Of a DNA stretch of 21,939 nt, positions 13,863 to 21,939 are shown one piece after another. The stretch is from NCBI GenBank assembly GCA_002480525.1, contig DLCH01000072.1:1-21939 (forward strand). The letters run 5' to 3'. The stretch is from Gammaproteobacteria bacterium UBA7803. GTDB lineage: Bacteria > Pseudomonadota > Gammaproteobacteria > Pseudomonadales > Azotimanducaceae. The notes under the pieces are model-generated. The model made no database searches. It was given only the letters and a program-made list of their open reading frames with translations, and was not told the origin of the DNA. How positions within the stretch are numbered: the stretch's first letter is position 1; every line of letters starts with the position of its first letter. Both the position numbers and the translations under genes were made by a program.

Positions 13863-14496
13863 CGTGCGCGCGCACCTGCGCTCGCTCTGGGTGGTGATCG
13901 GCTTTCAGGCCGTCCTCATTACCGCGCTCTGGTACGGCTGGAGCCGGGCGCCGGAGCACCTCACCATCCACGTGCCCCCGGACCTTCGCGCGGGCGGAAT
14001 GTTTGCCGCCGGTGAGGTCCCGCCACCGAACGTCTACACCTTCGCGTTCTACGTCTTCCAGCAGCTGAATCGCTGGCCCGAGGACGGCGCCAGGGACTAT
14101 GGACGCGCGATCTTTCGGATCGCGCCCTACCTGACGCCGCGCTATCGCGCGGACCTGCTGGCGGAACTCGAGGAAAAAGGTCGTCGTGGCGAGCTGGCCT
14201 CGCGCGTCCGCGGCGTCCAGCAGCTCCCGGGACACGGTTATGAGGAATATCGGGTCGACCCACTCGGAAGCGGTTCCTGGCTCGTCTGGTTGGACTTGGA
14301 GCTCGTCGAGTCGGTCCGAGGCATGACGGTCAAACGCACCAACATTCGGTATCCGCTGCGCGTGGTGCGCTATGCGGTGGACCTCGAGACCAATCCGTGG
14401 GGGCTCGCCCTCGATGGGTACGGCGCCGACGGACCCCGGCGTCTCACCGAGTCCGAAGCCCTGGAGGAGCCTGGCACCGATGGCCCGATCTCCTAG
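13834..14496 (+). CDS. ICE protein, PFL_4703 family (TIGR03746), VirB8/TraE-like
   Basis: A 220-residue bitopic membrane protein. A short cytoplasmic segment (MGRYRHEIDNVRAHLRSLW) is followed by one membrane helix (VVIGFQAVLITALWYGW) and a periplasmic domain with HVPPDLRAGGMFAAGEVPPP and NVYTFAFYVFQQLNRWPEDG. TraE/VirB8-type proteins have this plan and form part of the inner-membrane complex. It starts at ATG 13834 within the end of the previous gene and overlaps the next by 17 bases. The equivalence to VirB8 is inferred from topology and family placement. Confidence 0.88.
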   Translation: MGRYRHEIDNVRAHLRSLWVVIGFQAVLITALWYGWSRAPEHLTIHVPPDLRAGGMFAAGEVPPPNVYTFAFYVFQQLNRWPEDGARDYGRAIFRIAPYLTPRYRADLLAELEEKGRRGELASRVRGVQQLPGHGYEEYRVDPLGSGSWLVWLDLELVESVRGMTVKRTNIRYPLRVVRYAVDLETNPWGLALDGYGADGPRRLTESEALEEPGTDGPIS

Positions 14497-15256
14497 CGCT
14501 CGTGCCATCCTGACCCTGGTGGCGTGCCTGTTCAGTATCAGCCTACAGGCTTCGACGCCGCCGCCAGATCGAATCCCCTGGCAAAAGGCGCCCATAGCCG
14601 TCGAACTCCCCGTCGGGCTCGAGCGGACCATCGCATTTCCCGGTCCCGTCAAGGTGGGGGTGCCGGCGGGGCTTGAGCGCGTGCTCCGCGTGCAGAGCAT
14701 CGCGGGCACGGTCTATGTCCTGGCCAGCCGACCCTTCCCGGCATCCCGCCTCATCGTGCGGCGCCTCGATGATCCGGCCGTGTACGTGCTCGACGTGTCG
14801 GCGGCACCCGGGCGCGAAAACTCAATCCCGTTGGTCATCTTTCATCCCGACGAGGCGATCGAGGACGAGGAGGGCGCGTCAGGAGATGAGCCCGTCAGCT
14901 ACGGCTATGTGACGCTGACCCGCTACGTCGCCCAGCAGCTCTACGCGCCGGCTCGACTGCTCGAGAGTCTGCCCGGGGTCGTGCGCGTGCCCGTCAAGGA
15001 GGAGCCCGTCCCGCTTGTCCGGGGTGGGGCGGTGGAGGCGGTGCCGCTCGTCGCCTGGCGTGCGAACGCCCTCCACGTCACCGCCGTCCGGCTCACGAAT
15101 CAGTCCAGACGCCCTCACGTACTCGATCCGCGGGTCCTTCGAGGGGCCTGGCTCGCGGCGACGTTTCAGCACAACCGGCTCTTGCCGGCGGGGGACGAGG
15201 CCGATCAAACGGTCGTATATCTGATCTCCACCCGACCGTTTGCGGCCTCGCTCTAA
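14480..15256 (+). CDS. ICE protein, PFL_4704 family (TIGR03749), TraK/VirB9-like
   Basis: A 258-residue exported protein. After a signal peptide (ILTLVACLFSISLQAS) come the family segments ELPVGLERTIAFPGPVKVGV, ASRPFPASRLIVRRLDDP and SYGYVTLTRYVAQQLYAPAR. The beta-rich domain resembles secretin-associated TraK-like outer-membrane core proteins. The start ATG 14480 has GGAGGA about 11 bases upstream, inside the PFL_4703 gene. It ends FQHNRLLPAGDEADQTVVYL then STRPFAASL, as in relatives. It probably forms the outer-membrane core with the PFL_4705 protein and the lipoprotein encoded next. Confidence 0.88.
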   Translation: MARSPSARAILTLVACLFSISLQASTPPPDRIPWQKAPIAVELPVGLERTIAFPGPVKVGVPAGLERVLRVQSIAGTVYVLASRPFPASRLIVRRLDDPAVYVLDVSAAPGRENSIPLVIFHPDEAIEDEEGASGDEPVSYGYVTLTRYVAQQLYAPARLLESLPGVVRVPVKEEPVPLVRGGAVEAVPLVAWRANALHVTAVRLTNQSRRPHVLDPRVLRGAWLAATFQHNRLLPAGDEADQTVVYLISTRPFAASL

Positions 15257-15261
15257 GGCGT

Positions 15262-16659
15262 ATGCCCGCGCCGACCACAAACCGGCTTCTGCCCATCCTC
15301 GGCGCAATCGTGGTGGTGTGTCTGGTGTTCGCGACCTTGAAGTCCTGCAGCGAGGCGGACCACAACAGGCCGATGATGGCGGGCGTTCCCCAGGCGCCGC
15401 CGCCGGACGCCGATACCCCCGCCGACACCATCAAGACGCTGACCGCCAACGTGGCGGCCATGACGGGGGAGGTGGAGGCGCTACGCCGGGACAACGCCGC
15501 GCTGCGCGAAGAGAACCAGCGGCTCGCGGCGAGCCGCACGCAGATTGAGGAGAACGTGGCCACGCGGCTCCGGCGTGAGCTCTTGGCCGAACAAAAAGAC
15601 GACGCGAACCACGCCCGGCGGGAGGCCCAGGCGCTCGAGTCGTTGACCCGTCGCGTCGATCGGCTGGCCGAGTCCCTGGCCGAGGCGAGTGCTCGGGTGA
15701 GCGACATCCCCGTGGGACTGGGGTTCGATAGGCCAGGGCGGAATGAAAGCGTCACGCCCCGCCTGGTCTGGGTCGAGCCGCTCGACCAACCGCAAGCCGC
15801 TGACACACCACCTGGGCTCCTCGATCGGGCCGGGAAAACCGCGGGACGTTACCTCGGTACCGCTGCTGAGCGGTCCGGTGAGACTGCCCCAGGCCGCGAC
15901 AGCCGGAGCGCAGCGGCGGAGGCGCGCCCCGTCTATACGGTTCCGCGTAACGCGACGCTCTTGGGGTCGACGGTGATGACGGCGCTGGTGGGGCGTATTC
16001 CGCGGGACGGTCAGGTGCGAGACCCGATGCCGTTCAAGGTGATCACGGGGGCTGAGAACCTGGCCGCCAACGGCCTCACGGTCACCGGGGTGCACGGCAT
16101 GGTCTGGAGCGGTACCGCAATAGGGGACTGGACCCTCTCCTGTGTCACCGGACACCTCGAGTCGGTCACCTTCGTCTTCGACGACGGCACGATCCGCACC
16201 GTCTCGAGCGACGATCGGCAGGGGCAGGACGGGCGAGACGAGCCGCTCGGCTGGATCTCGGATGCCCAGGGGATCCCGTGCATCAGCGGCCAGCGCAAGA
16301 GCAATGCCGCCGCGTTCCTGTCCCAGCGGATCGGCATCCAGGCCGTGCAAGCGTCCGCCGAGGCGGCCGCCGCAGCCGAGACTACCTCGGTGGTGACCAA
16401 CACCGGCACCATCACCGACCGCGTCACCGGCGATGTCGGCGACTTCGTACTCGGCAAGACACTCTCCGGCGGCAGCGAGGAGGTGGCGAAATGGCTGCTC
16501 GAGCGCCAGTCCCAGAGCTTCGACGCCGTGTTCGTCCCGGCCGGCACCAGCGTCGCCATCCACGTCGATCGCGAGCTCGCCATCGATCTAGACCCTCAAG
16601 GCAGGAAACTGAGCCATGCATCCTCATCTTCGACCGATCGTTCTCACCGTCTGGACTAA
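15262..16659 (+). CDS. ICE protein, PFL_4705 family (TIGR03752), TraB/VirB10-like
   Basis: A 465-residue bitopic protein. One membrane helix lies near residues 8-27 (LLPILGAIVVVCLVFATLK). A coiled coil of about 100 residues follows, made of Glu/Arg/Leu-rich heptads such as VEALRRDNAALREENQRLAA. The C-terminal domain carries YTVPRNATLLGSTVMTALVG, typical of TraB/VirB10 proteins that bridge inner and outer membrane. A later segment, DAVFVPAGTSVAIHVDRELA, repeats the pattern. It overlaps the lipoprotein gene by 44 bases. Identity to the family is strong; the bridging role is known for VirB10 and inferred here. Confidence 0.9.
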   Translation: MPAPTTNRLLPILGAIVVVCLVFATLKSCSEADHNRPMMAGVPQAPPPDADTPADTIKTLTANVAAMTGEVEALRRDNAALREENQRLAASRTQIEENVATRLRRELLAEQKDDANHARREAQALESLTRRVDRLAESLAEASARVSDIPVGLGFDRPGRNESVTPRLVWVEPLDQPQAADTPPGLLDRAGKTAGRYLGTAAERSGETAPGRDSRSAAAEARPVYTVPRNATLLGSTVMTALVGRIPRDGQVRDPMPFKVITGAENLAANGLTVTGVHGMVWSGTAIGDWTLSCVTGHLESVTFVFDDGTIRTVSSDDRQGQDGRDEPLGWISDAQGIPCISGQRKSNAAAFLSQRIGIQAVQASAEAAAAAETTSVVTNTGTITDRVTGDVGDFVLGKTLSGGSEEVAKWLLERQSQSFDAVFVPAGTSVAIHVDRELAIDLDPQGRKLSHASSSSTDRSHRLD

Positions 16660-17026
16660 CCTCGTGCTCATGGGCTGCGCGAGCACCAAGGACTCGGTGC
16701 TCCCCGACGACGGGCCGTCCATGAAGTCGATCTACGACGCCCATGTGGCGTCCGTCGGTGCCGAGGCGGTGACGGCGCTGCGACGCGAGGTTGCCGGCCG
16801 CCCGGTCGGGCATGACGATGTGGATCTGGCCGGCTACTCGCGAACCGCGTACACGGAGCTCGAGACGATGTTCCCGCGACTTCCGAACCCGACGCTCGTC
16901 ATGTACGTGTTCCCGCACCTGGCCGGCGTCGAGCGGGTCCCGGTGCCCGGCTACGCGACGACGTTTCCGCTCTACGAGCGCGTCGAGTACGCGCTGCCGG
17001 GCGAAGTGCCGAGCGGCCAGCGCTGA
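16616..17026 (+). CDS. Conjugative transfer region lipoprotein, TIGR03751 family
   Basis: A 136-residue outer-membrane lipoprotein. The N-terminal signal ends in a lipobox LMGC (Cys about residue 21), the residue to be lipidated. The mature part has DGPSMKSIYDAHVASVGAEA and YTELETMFPRLPNPTLVMYV, the family's hallmark region, and ends ERVEYALPGEVPSGQR. It acts as the VirB7/TraV-like piece that anchors the core complex, by inference. The start lies within the PFL_4705 gene, and its stop overlaps the ATG of the VirB4 gene (TGATG). Confidence 0.9.
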   Translation: MHPHLRPIVLTVWTNLVLMGCASTKDSVLPDDGPSMKSIYDAHVASVGAEAVTALRREVAGRPVGHDDVDLAGYSRTAYTELETMFPRLPNPTLVMYVFPHLAGVERVPVPGYATTFPLYERVEYALPGEVPSGQR

Positions 17027-19776
17027 TGAGGGGCGGGTTGCCGTTTGGCCGGCGTCCGCGCGTTGAATCCAACGCCACGCGTTCCTCAGGCGGGCGCGGG
17101 CCCGTCACCACGGCCGAGGTCCAGGCCCTCTACGCGCGGCCCCCGACCTTCACGGACCTGTTGCCGTGGACCGAGTACCTGCCGGAGAGCCGGGCGTTTC
17201 TGCTCGAGGATGGCGTCAGCGTCGGCGCGCTCTTCGAGCTCACGCCGGTCGGCTGTGAAGCCCGCACCCCACGATTTCTGACCGAGCTGCGCGATGCCAT
17301 CCAGACCGCCCTCACTGACGCGATTCCGGAGGTCGATGAGGCTCCGTGGATCCTGCAACTCTATGTGCAGGACGAGCCGAGCCTCTCGGCTTTGCTGCGT
17401 GACGTCGAAGCCTACCTGCCGGCCGCGTCAGGAGACAACGCCTGCACGCAGCCGTACCTGTCGCTGCTACGGGCTCATTGCGCCCGCATCAGCCGCCCAG
17501 AGGGCCTCTTCGAGGACACGGCCGTCAGCGGAACCCCATGGCGCGGCCACGTAAGGCGGGTGCGCGCGGTGCTCTATCGGCGGGTGAACCCGCGCGGACG
17601 GCGGCCGAGCGCGGTGGAAGTCGAAGCCGAGCTGAACGATGTCGCCGCGCGGTGGGAGAGTGCCCTCGCCTCGGCGGGCGTGCGGGCCCAGCGCGGCACC
17701 GGCGAGGACTTCTACCAGTGGCTATTGCCCTGGTTCAACCCGCGCGCCCCGATCGCCGGCGGAAATCCGGATCGGCTGCTGACGAGCGTGCCTTATCCCG
17801 GGGATGAAGACCTGCCGTTCGGGGCCGATTTCGCGGAGGCGCTGACCTTATCCATGCCGCGCTCGGAGGCAGCCTCGGCGACCTGGTGGTTCGATGAGCT
17901 GCCGCACACCGTGGTGACGGTCCAGGGGCTGCGGCGCCCTCCGGACGTCGGACACCTCTGCGCCGAGCGCCTCTGGGGGGATCGGGTGTTCTCGCTCTTC
18001 GACCGGTTACCCGAGCATACGATCCTGGTGCTCACGATCACGGTGAAACCCCAGGACCGGATCCGCAATCACATCGGCCTGGTCAAGCGGGCCGCGGTCG
18101 GTGATTCCGCCGAGGCGACGCTGACCCGAGAAGACGCGACGCTGGTCGAGCGTGAGATGGCCAGCGGCAACAAGCTCTATCCGCTGGCGATGGCCTTCTA
18201 CGTTCGCGGGGAGGATCTCGCGTCGCTGCGGGCCAACGTCAATCGACTCAACGCTTTGCTGTTGCCCAATGGCATTCAGCCGATTGCCCGGGAAGCCGAT
18301 CTGCTGGCGCTCGACAGCTACCTGCGCCATCTACCCATGGCCTACGACGTCCGCTTCGACCGAATCAGCCGCCGCTCGCGGCTGGTGTTCTCGAGCCACA
18401 TCGCGAACCTGTTGCCCCTCTACGGCCGCTCGCGGGGCACCGGCCATCCGGGGCTCGTGTTCTTCAACCGGGGTGCGGAGCCCCTCGTGTTCGATCCGCT
18501 GCGTGATCGCAAGAAGAACGCGCACATGCTGATTCTCGGACCGACCGGAGCCGGCAAGTCGGCGCTATTGGTGTATCTGCTGCAGCAGATGGCGGCGGTC
18601 TATCGGCCGCGGATCTTCATCATCGAAGCCGGCGGATCGTTCTCGCTCCTCGGCCAGCACTTCGCGCGCCACGGCCTGACGGTGCACCAGGTGAGCCTCA
18701 ATGCGGAAGCCGACGTGAGCCTGCCCCCGTTCGCCGATGCGCTGCGCCTGCTCGACCGGCGGGCACCCCACATCCGCGGTACCGAGTTGACGGGTGATGC
18801 GCCGCACGCCGCCGATGATGATGAGCCAGAGGGTCCGGGGCGGGACGTGCTCGGTGAGCTCGAGATCGTCGCCCGGCTCATGATCACCGGCGGGGATGGT
18901 CGCGAGGAAGCGCGCATGACGCGGGCGGATCGTCTTTTGATCCGCCATGCGATTCTTCAGGCTGCGAAAGCGGTGGCCGAGGAAGGGCGTGAGCCCGTCC
19001 TGACCCGCAACGTGGTGGCGGCCTTACATCGCATCGGTCGGGACATGAGCCTCCCCGAGCACCGGCGTCATCGAGCGATCGAGATGGGTGACGGCATGGC
19101 GCTCTTTTGCTCAGGCACGGCCGGGCACTTCTTTGACCGCCCGGGGAAGCCCTGGCCGGCGGCCGACGTGACGATCCTAGAGACCGGCTTGCTCGCCCAT
19201 GAGGGTTACGAGGACCAGCTGACGGTGGCCTACGTGTCCGTGATGAGCCACATCAATGCGCTGGTGGAGCGCCGGCAGCGCGATGCGCGCCCGACACTCG
19301 TGGTGACCGACGAGGGTCACCTCATTACGACGAATCCCTTGCTCGCCCGCTACGTCGTCAAGATCACCAAGATGTGGCGCAAGCTCGGGGCGTGGTACTG
19401 GACCGCGACCCAGAACCTCGAGGACTTCCCCGATGCCGCCAAGCGCATGCTCAACATGATGGAGTGGTGGGTGTGCCTGGCCCTGCCGAAGGAAGAGGTG
19501 GATCAGATCGCTCGCTTCAAGGACCTCACGGACGAGCAGCGGAGCCTGCTGTTATCGGCGCGCAAGGAACCGGGCAAGTACGTCGAAGGCGTGGTGCTGT
19601 CCGACCAGCTGGAAGCCCTGTTTCGGAGCGTCCCGCCGCCGCTCTCGCTCGCGCTTGCCATGACCGAGAAACACGAGAAGGCCGAGCGCGCCCGGATCAT
19701 GCAAGAGCGCGGCTGCAGCGAGCTCGACGCGGTGCACGTCGTGGCCGAGCGCATTGCGGCGCAGCGCGGGGACTGA
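17026..19776 (+). CDS. traC: VirB4/TraC-class conjugative transfer ATPase, PFL_4706 family (TIGR03744)
   Basis: A 916-residue cytoplasmic ATPase that powers assembly of the type IV secretion system. The N-terminal half, about 1-450, is the partner-binding region, including LPWFNPRAPIAGGNPDRLLT. Walker A is GPTGAGKS (505-512, K511). Walker B is TLVVTDEGH (D762, E763), followed by TKMWRKLGAWYWTATQNLED, the arginine-glutamine region seen in VirB4/TraC proteins. Length fits the family, and no frameshift is visible. It starts at ATG 17026, one base into the lipoprotein stop. Confidence 0.95.
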   Translation: MRGGLPFGRRPRVESNATRSSGGRGPVTTAEVQALYARPPTFTDLLPWTEYLPESRAFLLEDGVSVGALFELTPVGCEARTPRFLTELRDAIQTALTDAIPEVDEAPWILQLYVQDEPSLSALLRDVEAYLPAASGDNACTQPYLSLLRAHCARISRPEGLFEDTAVSGTPWRGHVRRVRAVLYRRVNPRGRRPSAVEVEAELNDVAARWESALASAGVRAQRGTGEDFYQWLLPWFNPRAPIAGGNPDRLLTSVPYPGDEDLPFGADFAEALTLSMPRSEAASATWWFDELPHTVVTVQGLRRPPDVGHLCAERLWGDRVFSLFDRLPEHTILVLTITVKPQDRIRNHIGLVKRAAVGDSAEATLTREDATLVEREMASGNKLYPLAMAFYVRGEDLASLRANVNRLNALLLPNGIQPIAREADLLALDSYLRHLPMAYDVRFDRISRRSRLVFSSHIANLLPLYGRSRGTGHPGLVFFNRGAEPLVFDPLRDRKKNAHMLILGPTGAGKSALLVYLLQQMAAVYRPRIFIIEAGGSFSLLGQHFARHGLTVHQVSLNAEADVSLPPFADALRLLDRRAPHIRGTELTGDAPHAADDDEPEGPGRDVLGELEIVARLMITGGDGREEARMTRADRLLIRHAILQAAKAVAEEGREPVLTRNVVAALHRIGRDMSLPEHRRHRAIEMGDGMALFCSGTAGHFFDRPGKPWPAADVTILETGLLAHEGYEDQLTVAYVSVMSHINALVERRQRDARPTLVVTDEGHLITTNPLLARYVVKITKMWRKLGAWYWTATQNLEDFPDAAKRMLNMMEWWVCLALPKEEVDQIARFKDLTDEQRSLLLSARKEPGKYVEGVVLSDQLEALFRSVPPPLSLALAMTEKHEKAERARIMQERGCSELDAVHVVAERIAAQRGD

Positions 19777-19785
19777 CATCGAACC

Positions 19786-19815
19786 AAAACGGCGCACCGG
19801 GCTGAGCGGTTTTTT
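19786..19815 (+). terminator. Weak hairpin with T-run downstream of the VirB4 gene
   Basis: AAAAC (19786-19790) can pair with GTTTT (19809-19813), with CGC/GCG inside and a two-base bulge. The T-run continues to 19815. It lies ten bases after the VirB4 stop, in the only sizeable gap of this block (100 bases). It could be a partial terminator or attenuator. Stem strength is modest. Confidence 0.3.
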
Positions 19816-19876
19816 CGTTCTCCACGGCGCGTTCTGGCGGGAGGATGCCCTTCGTTGCCTGCACGACGACCAGACC

Positions 19877-20326
19877 ATGGCGTTTTCTTCCACACTCACG
19901 GCTCTCGCACTGACCGCGGCGCTGCTCTGGAGCGGCAGCCCTCGAGCGGCGGAGGCGATGCATCTCGAGGTGTTCGCCGCGGCCGAGGATCGGGTCGACG
20001 GCCAGCCACCGCGCCAATGGCCCCACGCCACCGTCGCGGTCTATCGCGTTGACGGCCTCGCCGAGCTCGAATCCGTCCTCTCCCAAGCGCTACCGGCTGA
20101 CGTGAAGGTCGCCCAGGCCGAGGCAGCGCGTCGAATCGGCCGGCTGGACGACACACAGATAGCTGCGGCCAAGAACGCGGCCACCGGGCTCGCGAAGGCC
20201 CGCCAGTACGGCCTCGACCGCTATCCCGCCATCGTCGTCAACGGTCGGGCCGTCCTCTATGGTGTCACGGACCTCGCGGACGCCGCCCAACGCTACGGCG
20301 CCTGGCTCGAGGCCCGGTCGCGGTGA
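19877..20326 (+). CDS. ICE protein, PFL_4709 family (TIGR03757)
   Basis: A 149-residue exported protein. The signal peptide (LTALALTAALLWSGSPRAAEA) is followed by MHLEVFAAAEDRVDG and a thioredoxin-like core ending RYPAIVVNGRAVLYGVTDLA. This cis-proline-type segment resembles TrbC/DsbC-like proteins used in pilus assembly. No CxxC pair is present, so it is not a disulphide reductase. ATG 19877 gives the signal peptide; no good ribosome site is seen, and the frame is open to 19754 inside the VirB4 gene. It overlaps the next gene by GTGA. Confidence 0.85.
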   Translation: MAFSSTLTALALTAALLWSGSPRAAEAMHLEVFAAAEDRVDGQPPRQWPHATVAVYRVDGLAELESVLSQALPADVKVAQAEAARRIGRLDDTQIAAAKNAATGLAKARQYGLDRYPAIVVNGRAVLYGVTDLADAAQRYGAWLEARSR

Positions 20327-21345
20327 AGGCCTCGAAGGCCCTCGCGCTGCTCCTCGCGATCTACACCTCGATCCCGGGGCACGCGGCCTCGATTACCACG
20401 GCCGAGATCACGGCCCAGACCACGTCCGCGGCGCTGGCGTGCATGCGCTGGATGCCGGTTGGGGTGTGCTTCTGGCTGCGGTGTTCCCTCTTCGAGTGCA
20501 GCATCGAGACGGCGGTCAAGGTGGGGCACTACACCCCCGATCTCGTGGTGAGCGTCTACAACGAGCTGGGCGGCAATCCCTGGTCGGAGATCCGGGCGAC
20601 GCTCGGCCTCGCCCAGCGCACGGCGGCGACGGGGCTCCTGGGAACGCTGTTGCCGGTGCCGATCGACAGCGCCGGCAACCGCACCGAAGGGACCGGCGAC
20701 CGGCGTGATCACAAGAATCTCATCTTCCGCGAGACCGACGCGATCGGTCATCCGCTGAGCTCCCTTGCCGGCCTGGTGGGCGAGACGGGCCTCGCGTGCG
20801 CGTCGCAGGCGACCAGCTTCGTGCCGTATTTTCAGTCGGGCGTGGATGCCCTGGCATGGCGCCAGGAGATTCCGGAGATTTTCTACCCCGCGAGCTGGAT
20901 CCCGGGGCTGCGCGAGGTGGGGACCTGGCCGCTCCAGACCTGGGGCAGCGTCCATCCGCGCACCGGCTGGTCGACGCAGGCCGAGGAGCCGAAAGCGGCC
21001 GCCCTCAACGCCCAGCGCGCCGGGGACATCGTGACCCGCACGGGCCAGCCACACCTCTACCTGCCGCTCACCGGACCCGATGCGGGTGGTCAACGCGTCT
21101 GGCCGCCCGGGCCCCTGGTCGAGGCGGATCCCGCAACCGGGGTCTGGCAGATGCTGGCGCCCCGGCCTGAGACCGCCTGCGAGGCGTTCGGCACCAACGA
21201 CCTGCTCGACCCGACGGGTTGGAGCGGCGGTCGTCTGGACCCCGGCGGTGACTACGTATGGAACCTCTGGCGGCCATATCAATGCTGCGACCGACGGGGC
21301 CAGGCGCTCTTGCTGGACATCAACTGGATCGATTATCCGCCATGA
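20323..21345 (+). CDS. ICE protein, PFL_4710 family (TIGR03756), TraU-like
   Basis: A 340-residue exported protein, GTG start at 20323 overlapping the previous stop. The signal peptide ends near IPGHA-AS (about 21). Cysteine-rich segments CMRWMPVGVCFWLRC and SLFECSIETAVKVGHYTPDL match the TraU-like family, followed by SVYNELGGNPWSEIR. Near the C-terminus come YVWNLWRPYQCCDRRGQALL and LDINWIDYPP. TraU proteins are periplasmic factors for DNA transfer and mating-pair formation. The many cysteines suggest disulphides, consistent with the DsbC-like neighbours. It overlaps the next gene by ATGA. Confidence 0.9.
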   Translation: MKASKALALLLAIYTSIPGHAASITTAEITAQTTSAALACMRWMPVGVCFWLRCSLFECSIETAVKVGHYTPDLVVSVYNELGGNPWSEIRATLGLAQRTAATGLLGTLLPVPIDSAGNRTEGTGDRRDHKNLIFRETDAIGHPLSSLAGLVGETGLACASQATSFVPYFQSGVDALAWRQEIPEIFYPASWIPGLREVGTWPLQTWGSVHPRTGWSTQAEEPKAAALNAQRAGDIVTRTGQPHLYLPLTGPDAGGQRVWPPGPLVEADPATGVWQMLAPRPETACEAFGTNDLLDPTGWSGGRLDPGGDYVWNLWRPYQCCDRRGQALLLDINWIDYPP

Positions 21346-21939
21346 CCCGACTGACCCTGACCTCCGGACGTTCTACAACATGGCCCCTACTGCTCGGGTG
21401 CCTGGCGATGGGCATGGCCGAGGCGGCGCAAGGGCCCACCGAGGACGGATTCTGGTACTACGAAATCGGCGGGGCGGAGCCGGTCTCCGCGCCCGCCAAC
21501 CCTTCCGTGGTCTCCGTCACCCTCGGCGGCTCGGCGCAGCTGGGACTCGGCTACAGCTGCGGCCGGTTCGACCCCGTCGCCGCGGTCACCAGCACCCTGA
21601 ACGACATCGGTGACGGGGTCGACGACATGATGAACGCCATGACGGCGGCCGCCACGGCGGCGATCGCCGCGCTGCCGGCGCTCATCCTGCAGCGCGCCAA
21701 TCCTGGCCTCTACGATCTGTTTCAGAACGCGCTTCTCAAAGCCGAAGCGACCATGCAGCTCGCCACCAAGTCGTGTGAGCAGATGGAGGCCGAGATCGCC
21801 CGCGGCAAGAACCCCTACGCGGATCTCATCACGTTGTCCAAGGGCAACGACTGGAAAGTCCAGATGGGGATTGGCGGCAACGACGCCGTGACCGCGAAAG
21901 CGGCCGTCGAGGCCGCGAACGGCGACAACGGCGTGCCGT
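21342..21939 (+). CDS. ICE protein, PFL_4711 family (TIGR03755), TraH-like; partial at window end
   Basis: The first 199 codons of a gene that continues past the window. ATG 21342 overlaps the PFL_4710 stop (ATGA). A signal peptide (WPLLLGCLAMGMAEAA) is followed by DGFWYYEIGGAEPVS and LGGSAQLGLGYSCGRFDPVA, the entry motif of the family. Next come a small-residue hydrophobic stretch (TAAATAAIAALPALIL) and QRANPGLYDLFQNALLKAEA with a Cys in KSCEQMEAEIARGKNPY. Members are exported TraH-like assembly proteins of about 450 residues, so roughly half is missing here. The reading frame shows no stop within the window. Confidence 0.9.
   Translation, partial: MTRLTLTSGRSTTWPLLLGCLAMGMAEAAQGPTEDGFWYYEIGGAEPVSAPANPSVVSVTLGGSAQLGLGYSCGRFDPVAAVTSTLNDIGDGVDDMMNAMTAAATAAIAALPALILQRANPGLYDLFQNALLKAEATMQLATKSCEQMEAEIARGKNPYADLITLSKGNDWKVQMGIGGNDAVTAKAAVEAANGDNGVP

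Noticed and set aside
15481..16563. 360-codon minus-strand frame
   Set aside because: Antisense to the PFL_4705 gene; low-complexity Arg/Gly/Asp composition.
20293..21282. 329-codon minus-strand frame
   Set aside because: Antisense to the PFL_4710 gene, whose Cys-rich TraU-like motifs are clear.
1..21939. CRISPR arrays, tRNA genes, rRNA genes, insertion-sequence transposases, ICE attachment sites
   Set aside because: Looked for by eye; no regularly spaced repeats, cloverleaf candidates, transposase motifs or terminal direct repeats were found.

Overview
The window is an internal segment of a GC-rich proteobacterial integrative conjugative element (ICE) of the PFGI-1/ICEclc/SPI-7-like class. 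The identification rests on an ordered set of the 'PFL_46xx/47xx' integrating-conjugative-element families, nearly all on the plus strand and joined by ATGA/GTGA-type overlaps. The host is most likely a gammaproteobacterium, because that is where these families are concentrated. No rRNA, tRNA, attachment site or host gene is visible, so the host cannot be placed more closely.

Layout. 1-956: a tyrosine recombinase with a complete catalytic set. 1167-6529: the first transfer module, with PilL-like protein, a tiny membrane protein, PFL_4693, lytic transglycosylase, PFL_4695, the coupling ATPase TraD and the PFL_4697 membrane protein. 6530-12462: a cargo region with different gene orientation and, by eye, different composition. 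12463-21939: the second transfer module, with RAQPRD, PFL_4701, PFL_4702, TIGR03750, PFL_4703, PFL_4704, PFL_4705, the TIGR03751 lipoprotein, the VirB4-class ATPase, PFL_4709, PFL_4710 and the start of PFL_4711, which runs off the window end.

The cargo region holds the most interesting content. A tight four-gene minus-strand operon (9704 down to 7179) encodes a ubiquitin-like beta-grasp protein (Multi-ubiquitin family), an E2-like protein, a JAB/JAMM peptidase-E1 (ThiF) fusion, and a DUF6527 cysteine-rich protein. This is a compact ubiquitin-like conjugation and deconjugation system. The E2-like protein contains no cysteine at all, and the E1 has serines and no cysteines where ThiF/MoeB-type E1s carry their Cys pair and catalytic Cys. 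A thioester relay of the classical kind therefore looks impossible here. Divergent from the operon are an XRE repressor-like gene and an overlapping ImmA/IrrE-type (M78) metallopeptidase gene, a pair known elsewhere to switch on defence operons. The 167-bp divergent intergenic region carries a perfect 16-bp palindrome and a nearby 8-bp inverted repeat, which are good operator candidates. A small secreted protein of unknown function (11417-11884) follows.

How it fits together: the ICE transfer genes build a type IV secretion apparatus (VirB4 ATPase, VirB8/VirB10-like parts, TraU/TraH-like assembly proteins, coupling protein and cell-wall hydrolase). The cargo slot between PFL_4697 and RAQPRD carries a regulated ubiquitin-like modification system, plausibly an anti-phage or stress-response module spread by the ICE. 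The defence role is inferred from family knowledge and context; it is not shown by the sequence.
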